A stretch of DNA of 64,000 nt from Bagarius yarrelli (Eukaryota; Chordata; Actinopteri; Siluriformes; Sisoridae), in assembly GCA_005784505.1 (NCBI GenBank), contig VCAZ01000014.1:677248-741247 (forward strand), in the 5' to 3' direction. Made by a program: the position numbers and the translations under genes. This document shows, one piece after another, positions 1 to 54,715 of this stretch. The notes under the pieces were generated by a model. It made no database searches and had not been told where the DNA came from. It saw only the letters and a program-made list of their open reading frames with translations. Within the stretch, counting starts at the first letter, position 1. Every line of letters begins with the position of its first letter.

Positions 1-547
1 GAGATCAGATGAAAGACTTAAAAATTAAATGGCTTTACAAGCTGAAGGTTGGATGACCTCCAAATGGGTTTATTTTTATTATAGTAAAAAAGGCGGGAAA
101 AAAGAGAACGCGACTTGTCTTATATGTTTATATACCCTCTGAAATCTGATTGGTTAGAATAAGAATGAGGAAGTAAAATAATTAACCGCTAATAAGCCAG
201 TGGGATTTTAATTAATTATTCTGAAACTTGAAAATGAACCTATGTGTAATTTTTATCAGTGTAAATAAATAAATGATTTCCTGGCTGTGAGTTTGATCTA
301 AAATGAGTCAGAAACATGTTAGTGTGAGACACAGAATTTCAGTAAATGAGCCTCTTTATTTTATAGGTTATTACTGAATTATTACTGAATTATTACTTAT
401 TATTACTTATTATTACTGAATTATTACTTATTATTAGTGAATTATTACTGAATTTTTACTAAATGAGGACGTTTCAGAGCAAAAACAAGTTTAATCACAA
501 CATTTAATCAAATGATAGAAACGATTGTGTGGAAAAACAAAGCGGTT

Positions 548-880
548 TTTAATGATGAGTGGAAAAAAAGGAAGGAAGGAAGAAAGGAAGAAGGGAGGGA
601 GTCAGGAAGGGAGGGAGGAAGGAAGGGAGGGAAAGGAAAGAAGGAAGGCGGGAGGGAGGGAGGGATGGAGGGAGGGAGAAAGGAAGGGAGGAAGGAAGGA
701 AAAAAGAAGAGAGAACGAGGGGCAGAAAGAAAGTAAGGAAGGAAGATAGGAAAGAGAAAAGGAAGTAAGGGAGCGATAAAGGGGGAGAAGAAAGGAGGGA
801 GAAGGAAAGGGATGAAGAAATAAATAGAATGAAGGAAGGAATGAAAAAAGACAGAAAGAAAGAAAGACAATGAAATAAAA
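548..880 (+). repeat. polypurine (GGAA/GGGA)n tract
   Basis: About 330 bases of almost pure purine on the + strand. The Lys/Gly/Arg-rich frames and their minus-strand Ser/Phe/Leu-rich shadows are artefacts. Such tracts can form triplex (H-DNA) structures. Confidence 0.9.
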
Positions 881-892
881 GAAAGGAATGGA

Positions 893-975
893 TGAATGAC
901 TGACTGACTGACTGAATGAATGAATGAATGAATAAATGGATGGATGGATAAATGAATGAATGAATGAATGAATAA
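893..975 (+). repeat. (TGAA)n/(TGAC)n/(TGGA)n microsatellite
   Basis: Tetranucleotide blocks of tgac, tgaa, tgga and again tgaa follow one another without interruption. Confidence 0.9.
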
Positions 976-2230
976 TAAGACAGACAGAACAGTAAACACA
1001 CTCAATAATCCACATCAACACAACACAACAGAAGGATATTCTGGTTTTTGGCCTCTGGTGGCAAAAAGACATTTGCGTTAATTATAGGACATTAATTATA
1101 ATTGTTACTTTCAGAATTGAGTAAATAAACATTTCTATATTATTGCTAAAATATAAATTAATGTTTATGAAAAACTGGAATGTGACATAGTTAACATTAG
1201 AACAACACTTGTTTTTCTAGATAAATATTTGCCTCGTCCTCGTTGCTGCATATGATGTCGTGTGTCATTTTATTTTATCTCATGACAATTATGATTTATT
1301 CACTCATCTCTCACGTCTGTGTTGTTTTATTTTATTTTATCTTTCTTCCTCTTTTCAGTTATGTCTGGTAAGTCACAATGTCATCATCCGTCACCTTATA
1401 TCACTGCCCTGACAGCCACAGGAAGTTGTCAGAAGCACCATCCATCCACCTTCCATCTCTCCACCAATCAGAGTGCTTGTCTCGGTTGTCATCGGCAACG
1501 CTGACATACTCGGGTAAAAGAAAAAAGAAAAAAAAAAAGAAAAGAACACTAGTTCCGAGTGTTGAAGGTAATGAATCGTCCGGTTTTATTGCACAAAAGC
1601 TTTACAGCTGACGTTAATTCTCATCTTTGGTCCTTCAGAGCTCTGGAGTACGACGATCGATGGGCCCGAGATCACTTCAGGGTTCATTTGTGGCTAAAAA
1701 AAAAACAAAAAACAAACCGGTTGTGGTCCACCGGTGGAGGTTGGGGGGAGGGGGGTGTAGCTACGGTTATGTTTTATTTTATTAGTCTCATAAAAAACGA
1801 ACTAGAAAAGAGGCATTAGCAGTCCGGGAGCTTGAGAAGGAGTTGGTCATTAAGATTCAGGGGAAGTCTGTGTCCCGCACCCACCTGCCTCCGTCAGCGG
1901 GACAGATGGCCCAAATTTATCCCCTGTTTCGGTGGAAACGTTAGCGCTCCATGTCCTTGTCTATGCAAATGAAGCCGCTGGGAGTGTCACAGCAGCGTCG
2001 CTGTTCGTTTACATTTACATTTGCTTTACATCCCCCAACATTCTCTTTTATTCAAATAATAAAATAAATAAAGTGTTGGTGGTTAAACATGTGGATTTTT
2101 CTTAAATAAACAACGAAAAAATATAATCAGCGTCGAATGGACGCTGTTTTTTGTTTTCAGATGGCGATGTAATCATTTCATGGTAACCTATTTAATTGTG
2201 AAAGTTAGCATATAGCTAGCGAAACTGGAG

Positions 2231-2819
2231 ATCAACCGATATTATTGTTTTTAGAACTGATACCAATGTTCAGTGTTTGTATGTAGTTTTGAGCGATAAC
2301 CGATATGCAGAACCGATATTTATTTAATGTTTTTTTAGATTTTTAACTCAATTATATCAACAGTACTAAACTAAACAAACATTTATTTTTATTTGCAGTA
2401 CAAACCAGTGAATACTGGAAATGAACTCCTTTTACTCTTATTTCTAAATAAAACATAAAAACATTTACAATAATTAACTCCACTAGTATTAAAGTATCTT
2501 TGGTAAATGAACATTTTGAGCAGATAAAGAAAAAGGTTACAAATAAAATCATTAAACAATTTTAACAATTTAAAACCATCAAATTCTAAATAATAATAAT
2601 AATAATAAAGCTTTGTTGATTAACTGTCACTCAGTACTTACAGTAAAGAAGAACGACTGCAATATTTACTGATATGTTATATTATATTAATTGCTGTTGA
2701 CTTATCCTGCACGCAGTTCTCTAAAACACCAGAAGATGGCGTCGTACATCGTTGGATTCAATATTACAAAATTCCGATATAAAAAAAAGATTTAAGAATC
2801 TGGAAAAATATCGGTTGAT
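2231..2819. mobile_element. possible non-autonomous hAT-like element
   Basis: ATCAACCGATATT near 2231 is matched by its exact reverse complement AATATCGGTTGAT near 2807-2819. Further CCGATAT motifs lie inside. A similar CCGATA-rich fragment occurs near 63510-63580. No transposase frame and no clear target-site duplication were seen. Confidence 0.4.
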
Positions 2820-3149
2820 TCAATTATCGATCGATCTTTAATAAAAAACCCTTCATGTGTAATTTCAACCAATTGAAATAACTGGAAGAGTTCTTAAAAT
2901 CTGCTAGCACAAGGGATTCCCCATACTAGCTAGATACACCACCAATGTTATGGAAATTCGATCTTAAAGCAATGAGTAAAAATTTTATCTGTACATTTAT
3001 CCATAAATCTGAAGTACACCACAGCTCTGTAGGATTCATGGATCTGATTGGTCAAAAGGTGTCACCTTTTTTTATTCTCTAGTGTTTAAATGCTGTGTTG
3101 TGACACTTCCTATATCAGTGGTTAAGATTCTCGCTTACACATCCTTTAG

Positions 3150-46197
<43,048 letters not shown>

Positions 46198-46487
46198 AGT
46201 CAGAACTGACGCCATGCCGTGTTTTTATCCACCAACACAACAACGCCTTTTCTTTCATAACTACCAGTCCTGAAAACTGACCAACTGTTTAACTCGTTTA
46301 CTGTGTGTTTGTTAAATCATTTTACAGAAAAAAACTCGACTGTATAAATCCCACCGCTGCATCTGATGGGGGAAACCATGATTTTTTTTGGTTAGGTGTG
46401 ACTTTGCTCAGCAAGGCCAGGATGCCAGGCATTACTGTTTATAATGATTCTTAGCTAAAAGCGAAAAAGGGATGGACTTTACCTGTA

Positions 46488-46493
46488 AATAAA
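46488..46493 (+). promoter_or_regulatory. proximal poly(A) signal AATAAA
   Basis: A canonical hexamer lies about 290 bases after the robo1 stop, in ctgtaaataaacctg. The downstream sequence is moderately T/G-rich, so a short 3' UTR isoform is possible. Confidence 0.5.
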
Positions 46494-46929
46494 CCTGCCG
46501 ACGTCTTTTCTAATGTGTGGTACGTTAAATTTTGTCTTCCTCAGCTTATCATTTGGAAAAGAACAGAAGACTTTAATATTCTGTAATTGTTTGTATGGCA
46601 TCCATCCTGATTATGAACCTGTCGTCTTCTTTAGAGCGTTCGGAGAAAAGTGCCACATTGTTTCTTTCTTTTTTCTCCCGTTTTTTTTGGTTTTTATGCA
46701 CTGTTATTTTGTCGTCTGTCGATGTTCTTTGTTATTTGTTCGACTTTGGTTTTAAAAGCACAATCACTAAACTTTATTTTGAACCATGTTACCGATTAAC
46801 CTTTTGGTCCTCCGCGAAACGAACAGGTACTGTATAAAAAAAAAGACCTTGCGAATCCTGACGTAGGTAAAAGATATGAAAAACTGTTTACAAACACGGA
46901 GATAAACGAATGGAAGAACTCGGACCAGC

Positions 46930-46957
46930 GTCTCTTTCTGTCTGTCTCTCTCTCGCT

Positions 46958-46999
<42 letters not shown>

Positions 47000-47320
47000 G
47001 TCTCTGCCCCTTTTTTTATCTCTCTGTCTCTTCTTTTATCTCTGTCCCTCTCTCGCTTTGTCTCTGTCTGTCTGTCTGTCTCTCTTTCTCTCTTTTGCTT
47101 CGTCTGTCTGTCTTTCTCTGTCTCGCACTCTCTCTCTTGCTCTGTCTTTCTGTGTCTCTCTCACTCTCTCTCTCACTCTCTCCCACTCTCTTTTCTCTCA
47201 CTGTCTCTCTGTTGCTCTTTCTCTCTCTCTCTCAGTCGCGCTTTAGCTTTCTCTTCCGGTCGCTCTCTCTCTTTCTTTCTCCGTCTGTCTTTCTTGGTCG
47301 CTCTCTCTCTTTCGGACTTT
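46930..47320 (+). repeat. (CT)n-rich simple repeat in robo1 3' UTR
   Basis: Pyrimidine-rich sequence of ctct, ctgt and cttt units on the sense strand. The Ser/Leu-rich open frames across it are translation artefacts. In the mRNA it would be a long polypyrimidine tract, a possible PTB-type binding site (inference). Confidence 0.85.
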
Positions 47321-47432
47321 TACCTGCCTCATTCGCTGAAATATTCCTTCAGTTGCGCATCCTCCTTTCTGTTGTTATGCACTTAGTAACACTTGAACTG
47401 AGGAAATTCCAGCGTTAATGTAATATGAGAGA

Positions 47433-47482
47433 GTGGGGTGGGGTGGGGTGGGGTGGGGTGTGGTGGGGTGGGGTGGGGGTGT
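47433..47482 (+). repeat. (GGGGT)n tract in robo1 3' UTR
   Basis: About nine consecutive G4-5 runs spaced by T or TGT on the sense strand, ending in gtgtgtgt. It satisfies the G-quadruplex pattern and lies about 80 bases before the distal poly(A) signal. Confidence 0.85.
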
Positions 47483-47561
47483 GTGTGTTTTACTCGAAGG
47501 GATTCTGCAAGGTTTTTTTGGTTTAAAGTAAAAAAAAAAAGCATCAGAAAAAAGAAAAAAA

Positions 47562-47567
47562 AATAAA
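47562..47567 (+). promoter_or_regulatory. distal poly(A) signal AATAAA with GT-rich downstream element
   Basis: The canonical hexamer sits in an A-rich context and is followed within 30 bases by a repeated tgtgttgtgttatt-type GT-rich element. This is the best-formed cleavage and polyadenylation site in the window. Confidence 0.65.
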
Positions 47568-47639
47568 CAAATATAACTAAAGTAATTTGTGTTGTGTTAT
47601 TTACATTGTGTTACATTGTGTTACTGGGTATCAGCAGAT

Positions 47640-47745
47640 ACTGTCAATCTGAATCTGGGGTTTAAGGGCCTTACTCAGGGGCCCAACAGGGGGAACTGAA
47701 CTCATACTCTTCCAATCAGCAGCACTTTAGTTTACCTAATGTTAA
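47640..47745 (-). mobile_element. SINE family 1 fragment, minus strand
   Basis: gtttaagggccttactcagg and ggggaactgaactcatactc remain; both ends are lost. 47746-48080 has no recognised feature. Confidence 0.6.
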
Positions 47746-48081
47746 GACCCGCTTACTGCCATTAGGAGAAAACAACACAAACACTGATGAAAGGAATGTC
47801 TGTTTATTTTTTTAAGTGTTTTCCAATAAAATAATTCCATAAAAAAGGTATTTTTTTGTACCTACAATTAAATATCAAAAAATTTCCAGACACACCAACA
47901 GATGGCAGCACAAATAAAAATAAAAAAATAGTGTAAGATTCACTCCACCCCACTGATACAAATCAGTTTTATTTTAGTTTATTGTTTTTAATATTATTTA
48001 AAGCTTTTCCATCGAAGTCGCCAGTTTCAGCGCTGGTGAATTCAAACTGCTTTATTTTTAGTGGTTAAACCTTTAGTAACT

Positions 48082-48300
48082 TGTTATAAGTTGTTGATTG
48101 GAAGCCCAGGAAGACCTGGGTTTAAACCCTACCACCGCCAGTCCGCCACTGTTGGGTTCCTGAGCAAGACCCTTGACCCTTCCTGCTCCACTGGTGCTGT
48201 ATCATAGCTGCCCCTGCGCTCTGACCCCTAACCTTCTTTGATGGGATATGCAAAAAAACTAATTCCACTGCGCTGTAGAGTCTGTGTAACAAAGACATTT
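48082..48300 (+). mobile_element. SINE family 1 variant B copy
   Basis: gttgttgattggaagcccag, then gagcaagacccttgaccctt and ggtgctgtatcatagctgcc. The head is truncated. Confidence 0.7.
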
Positions 48301-48560
48301 ACATTATAGCACTTTTAACAATGGACATTGTCTCTAAGCAGCTTTACACGGAATGCAGTAACAGTGAGAAAGTGTAAGTTTGTCCCTAATGGACAAGCCG
48401 GTGGCGACTGTGGCAAGGAAAAACTCCCTGAGATGAAGTATGAAGAAACCCTGAGAGAAACCAGACTCAAGAGGGAACCCGTCCTCATCTGGGGGACATG
48501 GAATGTCTGTTAATTATAGTCATTGAAATGGTGATCAAATGTAATGTAAACTATAGCCAT
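48300..48560 (+). mobile_element. unclassified dispersed repeat, short copy
   Basis: It carries the same blocks as 16104-16330: taagcagctttacacggaat, gcaaggaaaaactccctgag, gaaccagactcaagaggg-like. The open frame through it (KEKLPEMKYEETLRETRLKR) recurs in the other copies and is not a gene. Confidence 0.65.
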
Positions 48561-48692
48561 GGGTTATTGGAGCAGAGTGAGTCCCAGTCCATTCTTAAAG
48601 TCCCAGTCCATCTTTAGAGCTCCTCATATTTGAGAAAAGGGGCAGAAAACTGGTCACCAGTACCTCAGGGACAATTTTAACCAGAAAGAAGG

Positions 48693-48693
<1 letters not shown>

Positions 48694-48737
<44 letters not shown>
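48694..48737 (+). repeat. (GA)n microsatellite
   Basis: About 21 GA units. Confidence 0.95.
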
Positions 48738-48739
<2 letters not shown>

Positions 48740-48985
48740 TGGATTATTAGGTGTATCATTGTGAAAAATGTATAAAAATATCTACTTAATCAAATGAATT
48801 TTTCTCGGCTTCTACTGACCAATCCACAGCCGAGTCGACTACCTGCTCTAAACTCGCTCCGTATATTTAAGTAGACTTGGTTCAGACTGACACAAAAGCC
48901 TTTGTTCTACTTCTATCAACCCTTTTGACAGATTTGTACAAAATAAAAAATTCACTGAATCACAAATGATCACTAATGAACAATT

Positions 48986-49305
48986 CATTCATTCATTTAT
49001 CTTCTATACCCACTTATTCCCTAATTCGGGGTCACAGGGATCTGCTGGAGTCTATCCCAGCCGTCTCTGAAAGGGTGAAAGGCAGCAGGGGGACACCCTG
49101 GACAAGTCACCAGTCCATCACAGGGACACACAAACACACACTCACACTCACTCCTATGGGCAATTTAGAATCACCAATCAATCTAACGTACATGTTTTGG
49201 GAATGTGGGAGGAAACCAGAGAACCCGGAGTAAACCCGCGCAAGCACAGGGAGAACATGCCAACTCCACACAACCACGCTAACCACTAAGCCACCGTGCT
49301 GCCCC
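48986..49305 (-). mobile_element. SINE family 2 with 16-bp target-site duplication and internal deletion
   Basis: Flanked by identical TCACTAATGAACAATT at 48970-48985 and 49306-49321. Compared with the copy at 9843, the segment with the B box (ggggaatcgaaccc in this orientation) is missing between ccaactccacaca and accacgctaacc. Confidence 0.9.
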
Positions 49306-49321
49306 TCACTAATGAACAATT

Positions 49322-51145
49322 GAGTGTAAAATGTTGTGAAATGGTGAACCTGTAGAATCGCAATAGAGCAACATTCTTACTATAAAACAGGGTTTAACGT
49401 TATTACATTAAATCACAACCTTTAAACATTCAATAATCACAACATTGATTTTATAAACATAAACTTGGAGAAAAAAAACTTATGAATTTATTCCTGCACA
49501 CACACTTTAACACATTTTACTGCACACACATATCTATGTTTGGTCCTGAAGGCGAGGAAAATGTTCACACATTAACTAAACTGCACACACATGTTGGATA
49601 CAATTGTTCAGTACAGCATGTAATATATCACAGACGTCATTAAAATATTTAAATACATTAATAAACACATTTATAACATGAAGGGTAAGATTCCAAAATG
49701 GGTCAAGGCGGGTTTGATTGACACACACTGATGACATCAGATGGTTATGATTGGTTGATTAAAATGTTGATCCAGGATTAACAAAGAATCGTTATGCAGA
49801 ATCACATCCTACTTGCCAAAATTTCGTCCAACGATTATTTGGTGTGAAGAATTTCGCTGTGTAATAATGTTAAAGTAACAACAACTTCTTTTCTATGGTG
49901 TTTCTATCAGTTTACTTAATCCTCAGTCGAGTTTCAGTATAAAAAATGGAGTCGACTTAGCAAAAAAGTAAAGCAGATAAAGACTTTACTGATGTTTATT
50001 AAAAGGTCCACCACCAGAACGTTGATCTTAGTTACTCATTACACACCAAAAATTCAACTGACCTTCAGTTTACTGAACAAAATCAACTTTAATTTACTCT
50101 TGTAACAACGAGAGAAAAGCACGAAGGTTGAGAAAGAATCTATTTATAACTGCTAGTACAAGTGGGAACCAGAGAAAAGGGTTTCGGAAGTTAAACATGT
50201 AGATCGATGGTAGAGAAAAGGCGGAAGATGTTTCCAGTTGAGAAAACATGTAGGTGTAGAAAGGATTTTATAGCAAAAACATCCATTGTTAGCCAAATGA
50301 TTAGCATTTACACCATTTCATCCGTTTCTGTTACTTCCTTTAATAAGGCTGAGGCTATAAATCACTTAAGATTGGGGACAAAAAAACTTTTGCACACAGA
50401 AATCCTGATCATTCCAGTGCCGCCATCTTGTTCATCACTTTTAGTGATTCGCTCGGAATGGATGAAGGACGATTAAAAGGAGAGATGATCGGGAGCATAT
50501 GGACGTGTCGTGTTTCGGGACGATGGGCTCGGCAAGTACAGGACTCAAGGTCACGCAACATGATAACGTTATCCATCACGGTAACGGAGATGTGGCAGAC
50601 AGACAGATTACAATAGACTTATTGATGTTTATATCAGTCGTCTGATGAAAAAACCGTTACACTCATAAACAGCAATATGGCCGCTGTCATATGTTAATAT
50701 AAAATCCATTTGCACCTTAAACTTAAAATAAGTCTGCTGATGGAGGAAAATCAACATTGATAATAGTTAAATATTGGGGGGGGGGGGCGGGTAGATTAAT
50801 TATAAATAAAGAATACATTGTCTCAGCAGACCTTCTAGACTAGCATAGTTCAGACAAAAAACAGTAGTAGCTATTACAGCGATTATCATTTGTAGGTTCA
50901 GTTCCCAGCACCACCAATCTGCCACCTAAGCAAGACTTTCAATCCTCAACTTAGATAAATGGGATAAATGTAAAGTAGTTCTGGAATAAATTATGGTTAA
51001 GGGCCTCACTCAGGGACCCAGGGGTGGCAGCTTGGTGGTACTGGGAACTGAAGCCCAGTGGTGGAAAGAATACTAAACATTGAAACTTAAGTAAACGTTT
51101 TGCTGTGTTAGAAATAACTTATGTGAGTACAGTGTACTTGAGTAC
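49322..51145. other. intergenic, no gene recognised
   Basis: AT-rich unique-looking sequence. A G run lies at about 50776-50787 and a SINE family 1 fragment at about 50880-51060. No open frame resembles a protein family. Confidence 0.6.
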
Positions 51146-51147
51146 AG

Positions 51148-51400
51148 TGGCAGTGGTGGCTCAAATGGTTAAGCTGCTGCGTTGCTGATCTGAAGACCAG
51201 AAACACCTGGGTTCAAGCCCCACCACCGGCAAGTCAGCCATTGTTGGGTCCTTGAGCAAGACCCTTAACCCTTCCTGCTCCAGGGGCGCTGTATCATAGC
51301 TGACCCTGCGCTCTGACCCCCAACTTACTAAGATGGGATATGCGAAAAAAGCATTTCATTGGCTCTGTACACGTACCTTCCACAATGAATTGAATATTTT
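51148..51400 (+). mobile_element. SINE family 1 variant B copy
   Basis: Head ggcagtggtggctcaaatgg, B-box-like gggttcaagcccc, body caggggcgctgtatcatagc, tail gatatgcgaaaaaagcattt. Confidence 0.8.
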
Positions 51401-51559
51401 TTATTATTTTATGTACAAGTACTAAAAAATTATTTGACTCGAGTAAAAGTAAATAAGTATTTTAAAAAAACTACTTAAAAACTACTTTTTAAAAAAACTA
51501 CTTAAGAAACTACACACAAATGTGATTTTAAACCATTCAGTTGCAGGATTTCAGAAATG

Positions 51560-51865
51560 AGTTCATCGTGTTAGATGTTTTGTGGAGAAAGTCAGTGAGT
51601 CCAAATTGAGGTGGTTTGGACATGTCCAGAGGAGGGATAGTGAATATATCGGTAGGAGGATGTTAGAAATGAAGCTACCAGGCAGAAGGTAAAGAGGAAG
51701 TCCAAAGAGGAGGTATAGGGATGCGATAAATAAGGACATGAAGTTAGTGTGTGTGAGTGAAGAGGATGTAGAGAATAGGGTTAGGGGGAGACAGATGATT
51801 CGCTGTGGCGATCCTTAAAAGGGGACAGCCAAAAGGAGAAGAAGAAAAAGAAGAAGTTGCAAAAT
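51560..51865 (+). mobile_element. RTE-like LINE 3' end (ORF C-terminus)
   Basis: One frame reads RWFGHVQRRDSEYIGRRMLE, MKLPGRR, stop, RGSPKRRYRDAINKDMKLV, ending RGRQMIRCGDP. This is the C-terminal pattern of RTE-type reverse-transcriptase ORFs (RW.GHV.RR...GRP.RRW.D). An in-frame stop and severe 5' truncation show it is dead. A gaagaagaaaaagaagaag tail follows. Confidence 0.75.
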
Positions 51866-52109
51866 TTTATCATTTTTTAATCTAGTTGTTTTTGGTAAAA
51901 ATTATAGGTTAAAGTTTCCAATGAAAGCTGTTCTGTTGGCTGCTAATTTTTGTTTATGGTATTCAGAATAAATATGAATAAAATACAGAATATATGTGAT
52001 TAATATCTAAAGGGTTTTTTGTTCAGTTTAAAGCAACACTACAATAGCAATCCATAAGCATCATAATTAATAAACAGAAATTTATACAATTTAAAGAATA
52101 CCAAACTTA

Positions 52110-52380
52110 GGGGCAGTGGTGGCTCAAATGGTTAAGGTGCTGAGTTGCTGATCTGGTGACCAGGAAGACCTGGGATTACTGCCAGCTGTTGATCTGAAGC
52201 CCAGAAACATCTGGGTTCAAGCCCCACCACCGGCAAGCCAACCACTGTTGGGTCCTTGAGCAAAACCTTTAACCCTTCCTGCTCCAGGGGTGCTGTATCA
52301 TAGTTAACCCTGTTCTCTGACCCCAAACTTACTAAGATATGCAAAAAAAAGAATTTCCCTATGCTGTAAAAAAAATGTAG
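52110..52380 (+). mobile_element. SINE family 1 variant B copy with internal duplication
   Basis: The head segment occurs twice (gttgctgatctggtgaccag...acctggg, then ctgttgatctgaagcccaga...catctggg) before one body (tgctccaggggtgctgtatc). Confidence 0.75.
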
Positions 52381-53440
52381 GCTAAAAAAAGGGGAAAAAT
52401 CTACTCAAGTACTAAAACAAAAGTATTTGTAATGAGTTACTTTCCACCACTGACTAAACCAACCACTTAACCACCCAGTTACCACTTCCCACTTCCCTTA
52501 TTGTGTGGGACTTCTTTTGTGGCACCAAAACAGCTCTGACTTTGAGGCATGAACTTCACAAGACCTCTGAAGGTCTGCTGTGGTTTCTGGCACCAAGACA
52601 TCAAGTTGTGTTCTTTAAGCTGTAAAATTTTGGCCTTCATAGATGAGATTTATTTGTACCAAATGTCCAACAGACAATCATTTAGTCCGAGGATGGACTG
52701 TTGCAGTCCAGAAATGGCAACCACAGATACAATAATGAAGAGCTTCTTTCTTCAGACCAGCCGAGTTTTTAACCCTTAGAACTTAGACTTTCTTCTGGAC
52801 CTGCTTCATGTCCAAAACTACCTCGAAAAACAAGACCTTTTCTTTATATGGCACATGCAGGATATTGTCCTACAAACCCATTATTTATTTATTCATGGTG
52901 AAATAGATTCGTTTTACTTATTAGAGGTTATTTTTAAACACTTTTATCTCTTTTATTGCCCATCCTTTTTCAAACCACAGTCAGTCATAAAAATTTGACC
53001 TATTTTGAAAAAAATATTAGAGCATTGTAGAGTACTATAGAACATGTAGTAAAATGTCCTGTGGTAAATACTGGTGGTACTTTGTGTGTTACAGTTACAT
53101 CTGTGTCAATACCAGGACTTAAAGTACTCCAGCAGTAGAGAGTTAAACAGTCTCGGTAAATCCGGTCATCTACACACCAATCTGCTTAGATCCTTACACT
53201 CGGATTATTTTTCCAGCTTTCAACTTCGAAAACTGGTTGTTCACTTGCTGCGTCATAAATTTGACTGGAAATAATCCACATTAAATTGTGAAATGTTAAA
53301 GGTAACCCGACTTAACAAGCAAAAGTAAAAGCAAAGCTGGTACTTTCTTAAATTTGGTCTTAAAATGGGTAAATGGTTTGAAGGTTTTTTTGGCTTAACT
53401 GAGTGGCTAGGAGAGCAAGTAGACAGGAAGTGAAGTGGGA
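52381..53440. other. intergenic, no gene recognised
   Basis: AT-rich sequence; short open frames only, none with family resemblance. Confidence 0.6.
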
Positions 53441-53446
53441 GGAGGT

Positions 53447-53523
<77 letters not shown>

Positions 53524-53529
53524 GAGTAG

Positions 53530-53567
<38 letters not shown>

Positions 53568-53642
53568 AAACAAGAGAGAGAAAGAGAGAGGAGGGGAGAG
53601 GAAGAGGACGAGGGATAGAGAGGAGAGAGAGAAAGAGAGAGT
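53447..53642 (+). repeat. (GA)n-rich tract
   Basis: About 195 bases of gaga with gtga, gaaa and gagg variants. Arg/Glu-rich and Ser/Leu-rich frames over it are artefacts. Confidence 0.95.
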
Positions 53643-54129
53643 AAGTGGGTTGAGTTTCAGGAAAAAGTCAACGAGCCAGGATTCAAACTCAGGTTGCACA
53701 ATAGCGCCATCCAGCTTGACACGCTACCCACAAGGCTATACATATTTTTTTGTTCTAAGACTTAAAACATCTTAATGTTTAGTCGCAAAACCAAATATTC
53801 AATGAGTGTTTTGTAAATAGCCCTTCAGAATAAAACTACCCGATTAAGTGAGGCAGTACTACTGCGCCTAATGAAATCCGGTAATAATATATATCAAAAG
53901 ACCTAAATGACCTCCAATTTTCCACATTTCAGACTTTAACACTAGTGAGAGACTCTGAAATGTCAGCTGGGCACCAGGATTCTTCTGCATGTCTATTGGC
54001 AATGTTGCAGTCGTCCTGGTCTCGCTTTGCCTCAGGTGTTCCTCTAATAAGCACCTTTCTAAACGAGAACAAAATTGGAGCAGGAGAACCTTCTGTCTCT
54101 ATCCATCATTTTAATAAGCCAAGTTGTGT

Positions 54130-54560
54130 ATAAGCTGCACTACAACTAGCAGGTGAATGAATCCCAGCAACACACCGTCTCAGACCGTCCCGGTGTTGTC
54201 TGTGTGTTTGTAATCATACGTCTATTAGCACTTATCTGTCGCTACCTGCAGCAGCCATAATAGCCAGTTAAAGCAGGAGTACCGAAATCAGGCCAAGTGA
54301 TGGAAAAGTGCTTTAATCCATCGGAAACACAGAGGGAGGCTGCATGTAGAAATGAGCGAGGGAAATTAACATGATTGAGTGTTGGAGAAAAATATTACTG
54401 ATAGCACTTATCGCACCGCTCGCATGATTACTTTCCCCTTTATGGACTTGGAACAAATGATGAGTCACACAAGTATTAAAACTTCAAAAACCTAATAAAG
54501 CTACCTAATTAACTTTGGTTCCTTTTTCTGCTTTCTCGCCAGTGCCATTTTGATTTTGTT
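54130..54560. other. repeat-poor block downstream of robo1, candidate regulatory element
   Basis: It contains TGAGTCA (54461-54467, AP-1-type), TAATTA (54506-54511) and several balanced motifs without microsatellites. It differs in texture from the surrounding repeat-rich DNA. Visual judgement only. Confidence 0.35.
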
Positions 54561-54635
54561 TTTTTGACTTGTAGCTCGAATGTGATGCATAATTTATCTT
54601 GCACACAAAAAAAGAAAAAAGTATGCTCATAGTCA

Positions 54636-54636
<1 letters not shown>

Positions 54637-54710
<74 letters not shown>
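54637..54710 (+). repeat. (TA)n microsatellite
   Basis: 37 uninterrupted TA units. 54711-55290 is unremarkable AT-rich sequence. Confidence 0.97.

Positions 54711-54715
<5 letters not shown>

Larger units (their letters stand above)
1..3149 (+). other. robo1: robo1 intron upstream of Ig4, 3' part
   Basis: No exon was recognised. The region holds AT-rich sequence with short TTATTACT repeats (about 365-455), a polypurine tract (548-880), TGAA/TGGA repeats (893-975) and a possible hAT-like inverted-repeat element (2231-2819). I see nothing identifiable in 976-2230 or 2820-3149. No Ig3-like YxC exon with usable splice sites was found, so the preceding robo1 exon lies outside the window. Confidence 0.6.
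46198..47590 (+). other. robo1: robo1 3' untranslated region
   Basis: Non-coding sequence runs from the TGA to just past the distal AATAAA. It holds a proximal AATAAA (46488-46493), a long (CT)n-rich stretch (about 46930-47320), a G-rich repeat (47433-47482) and a distal AATAAA (47562-47567) followed by GT-rich sequence. The 3' end is inferred, not observed. Confidence 0.7.

Noticed and set aside
1370..2015. Possible Ig-like exon: one frame near 1920-2010 reads VLVYANEAAGSVTAASLFVY, reminiscent of an Ig F-G region
   Set aside because: No Cys at the F-strand position, no matching acceptor or donor with the right phase, no B-strand half, and a stop shortly upstream. It does not resemble Robo Ig3. 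It may be chance or a decayed sequence.
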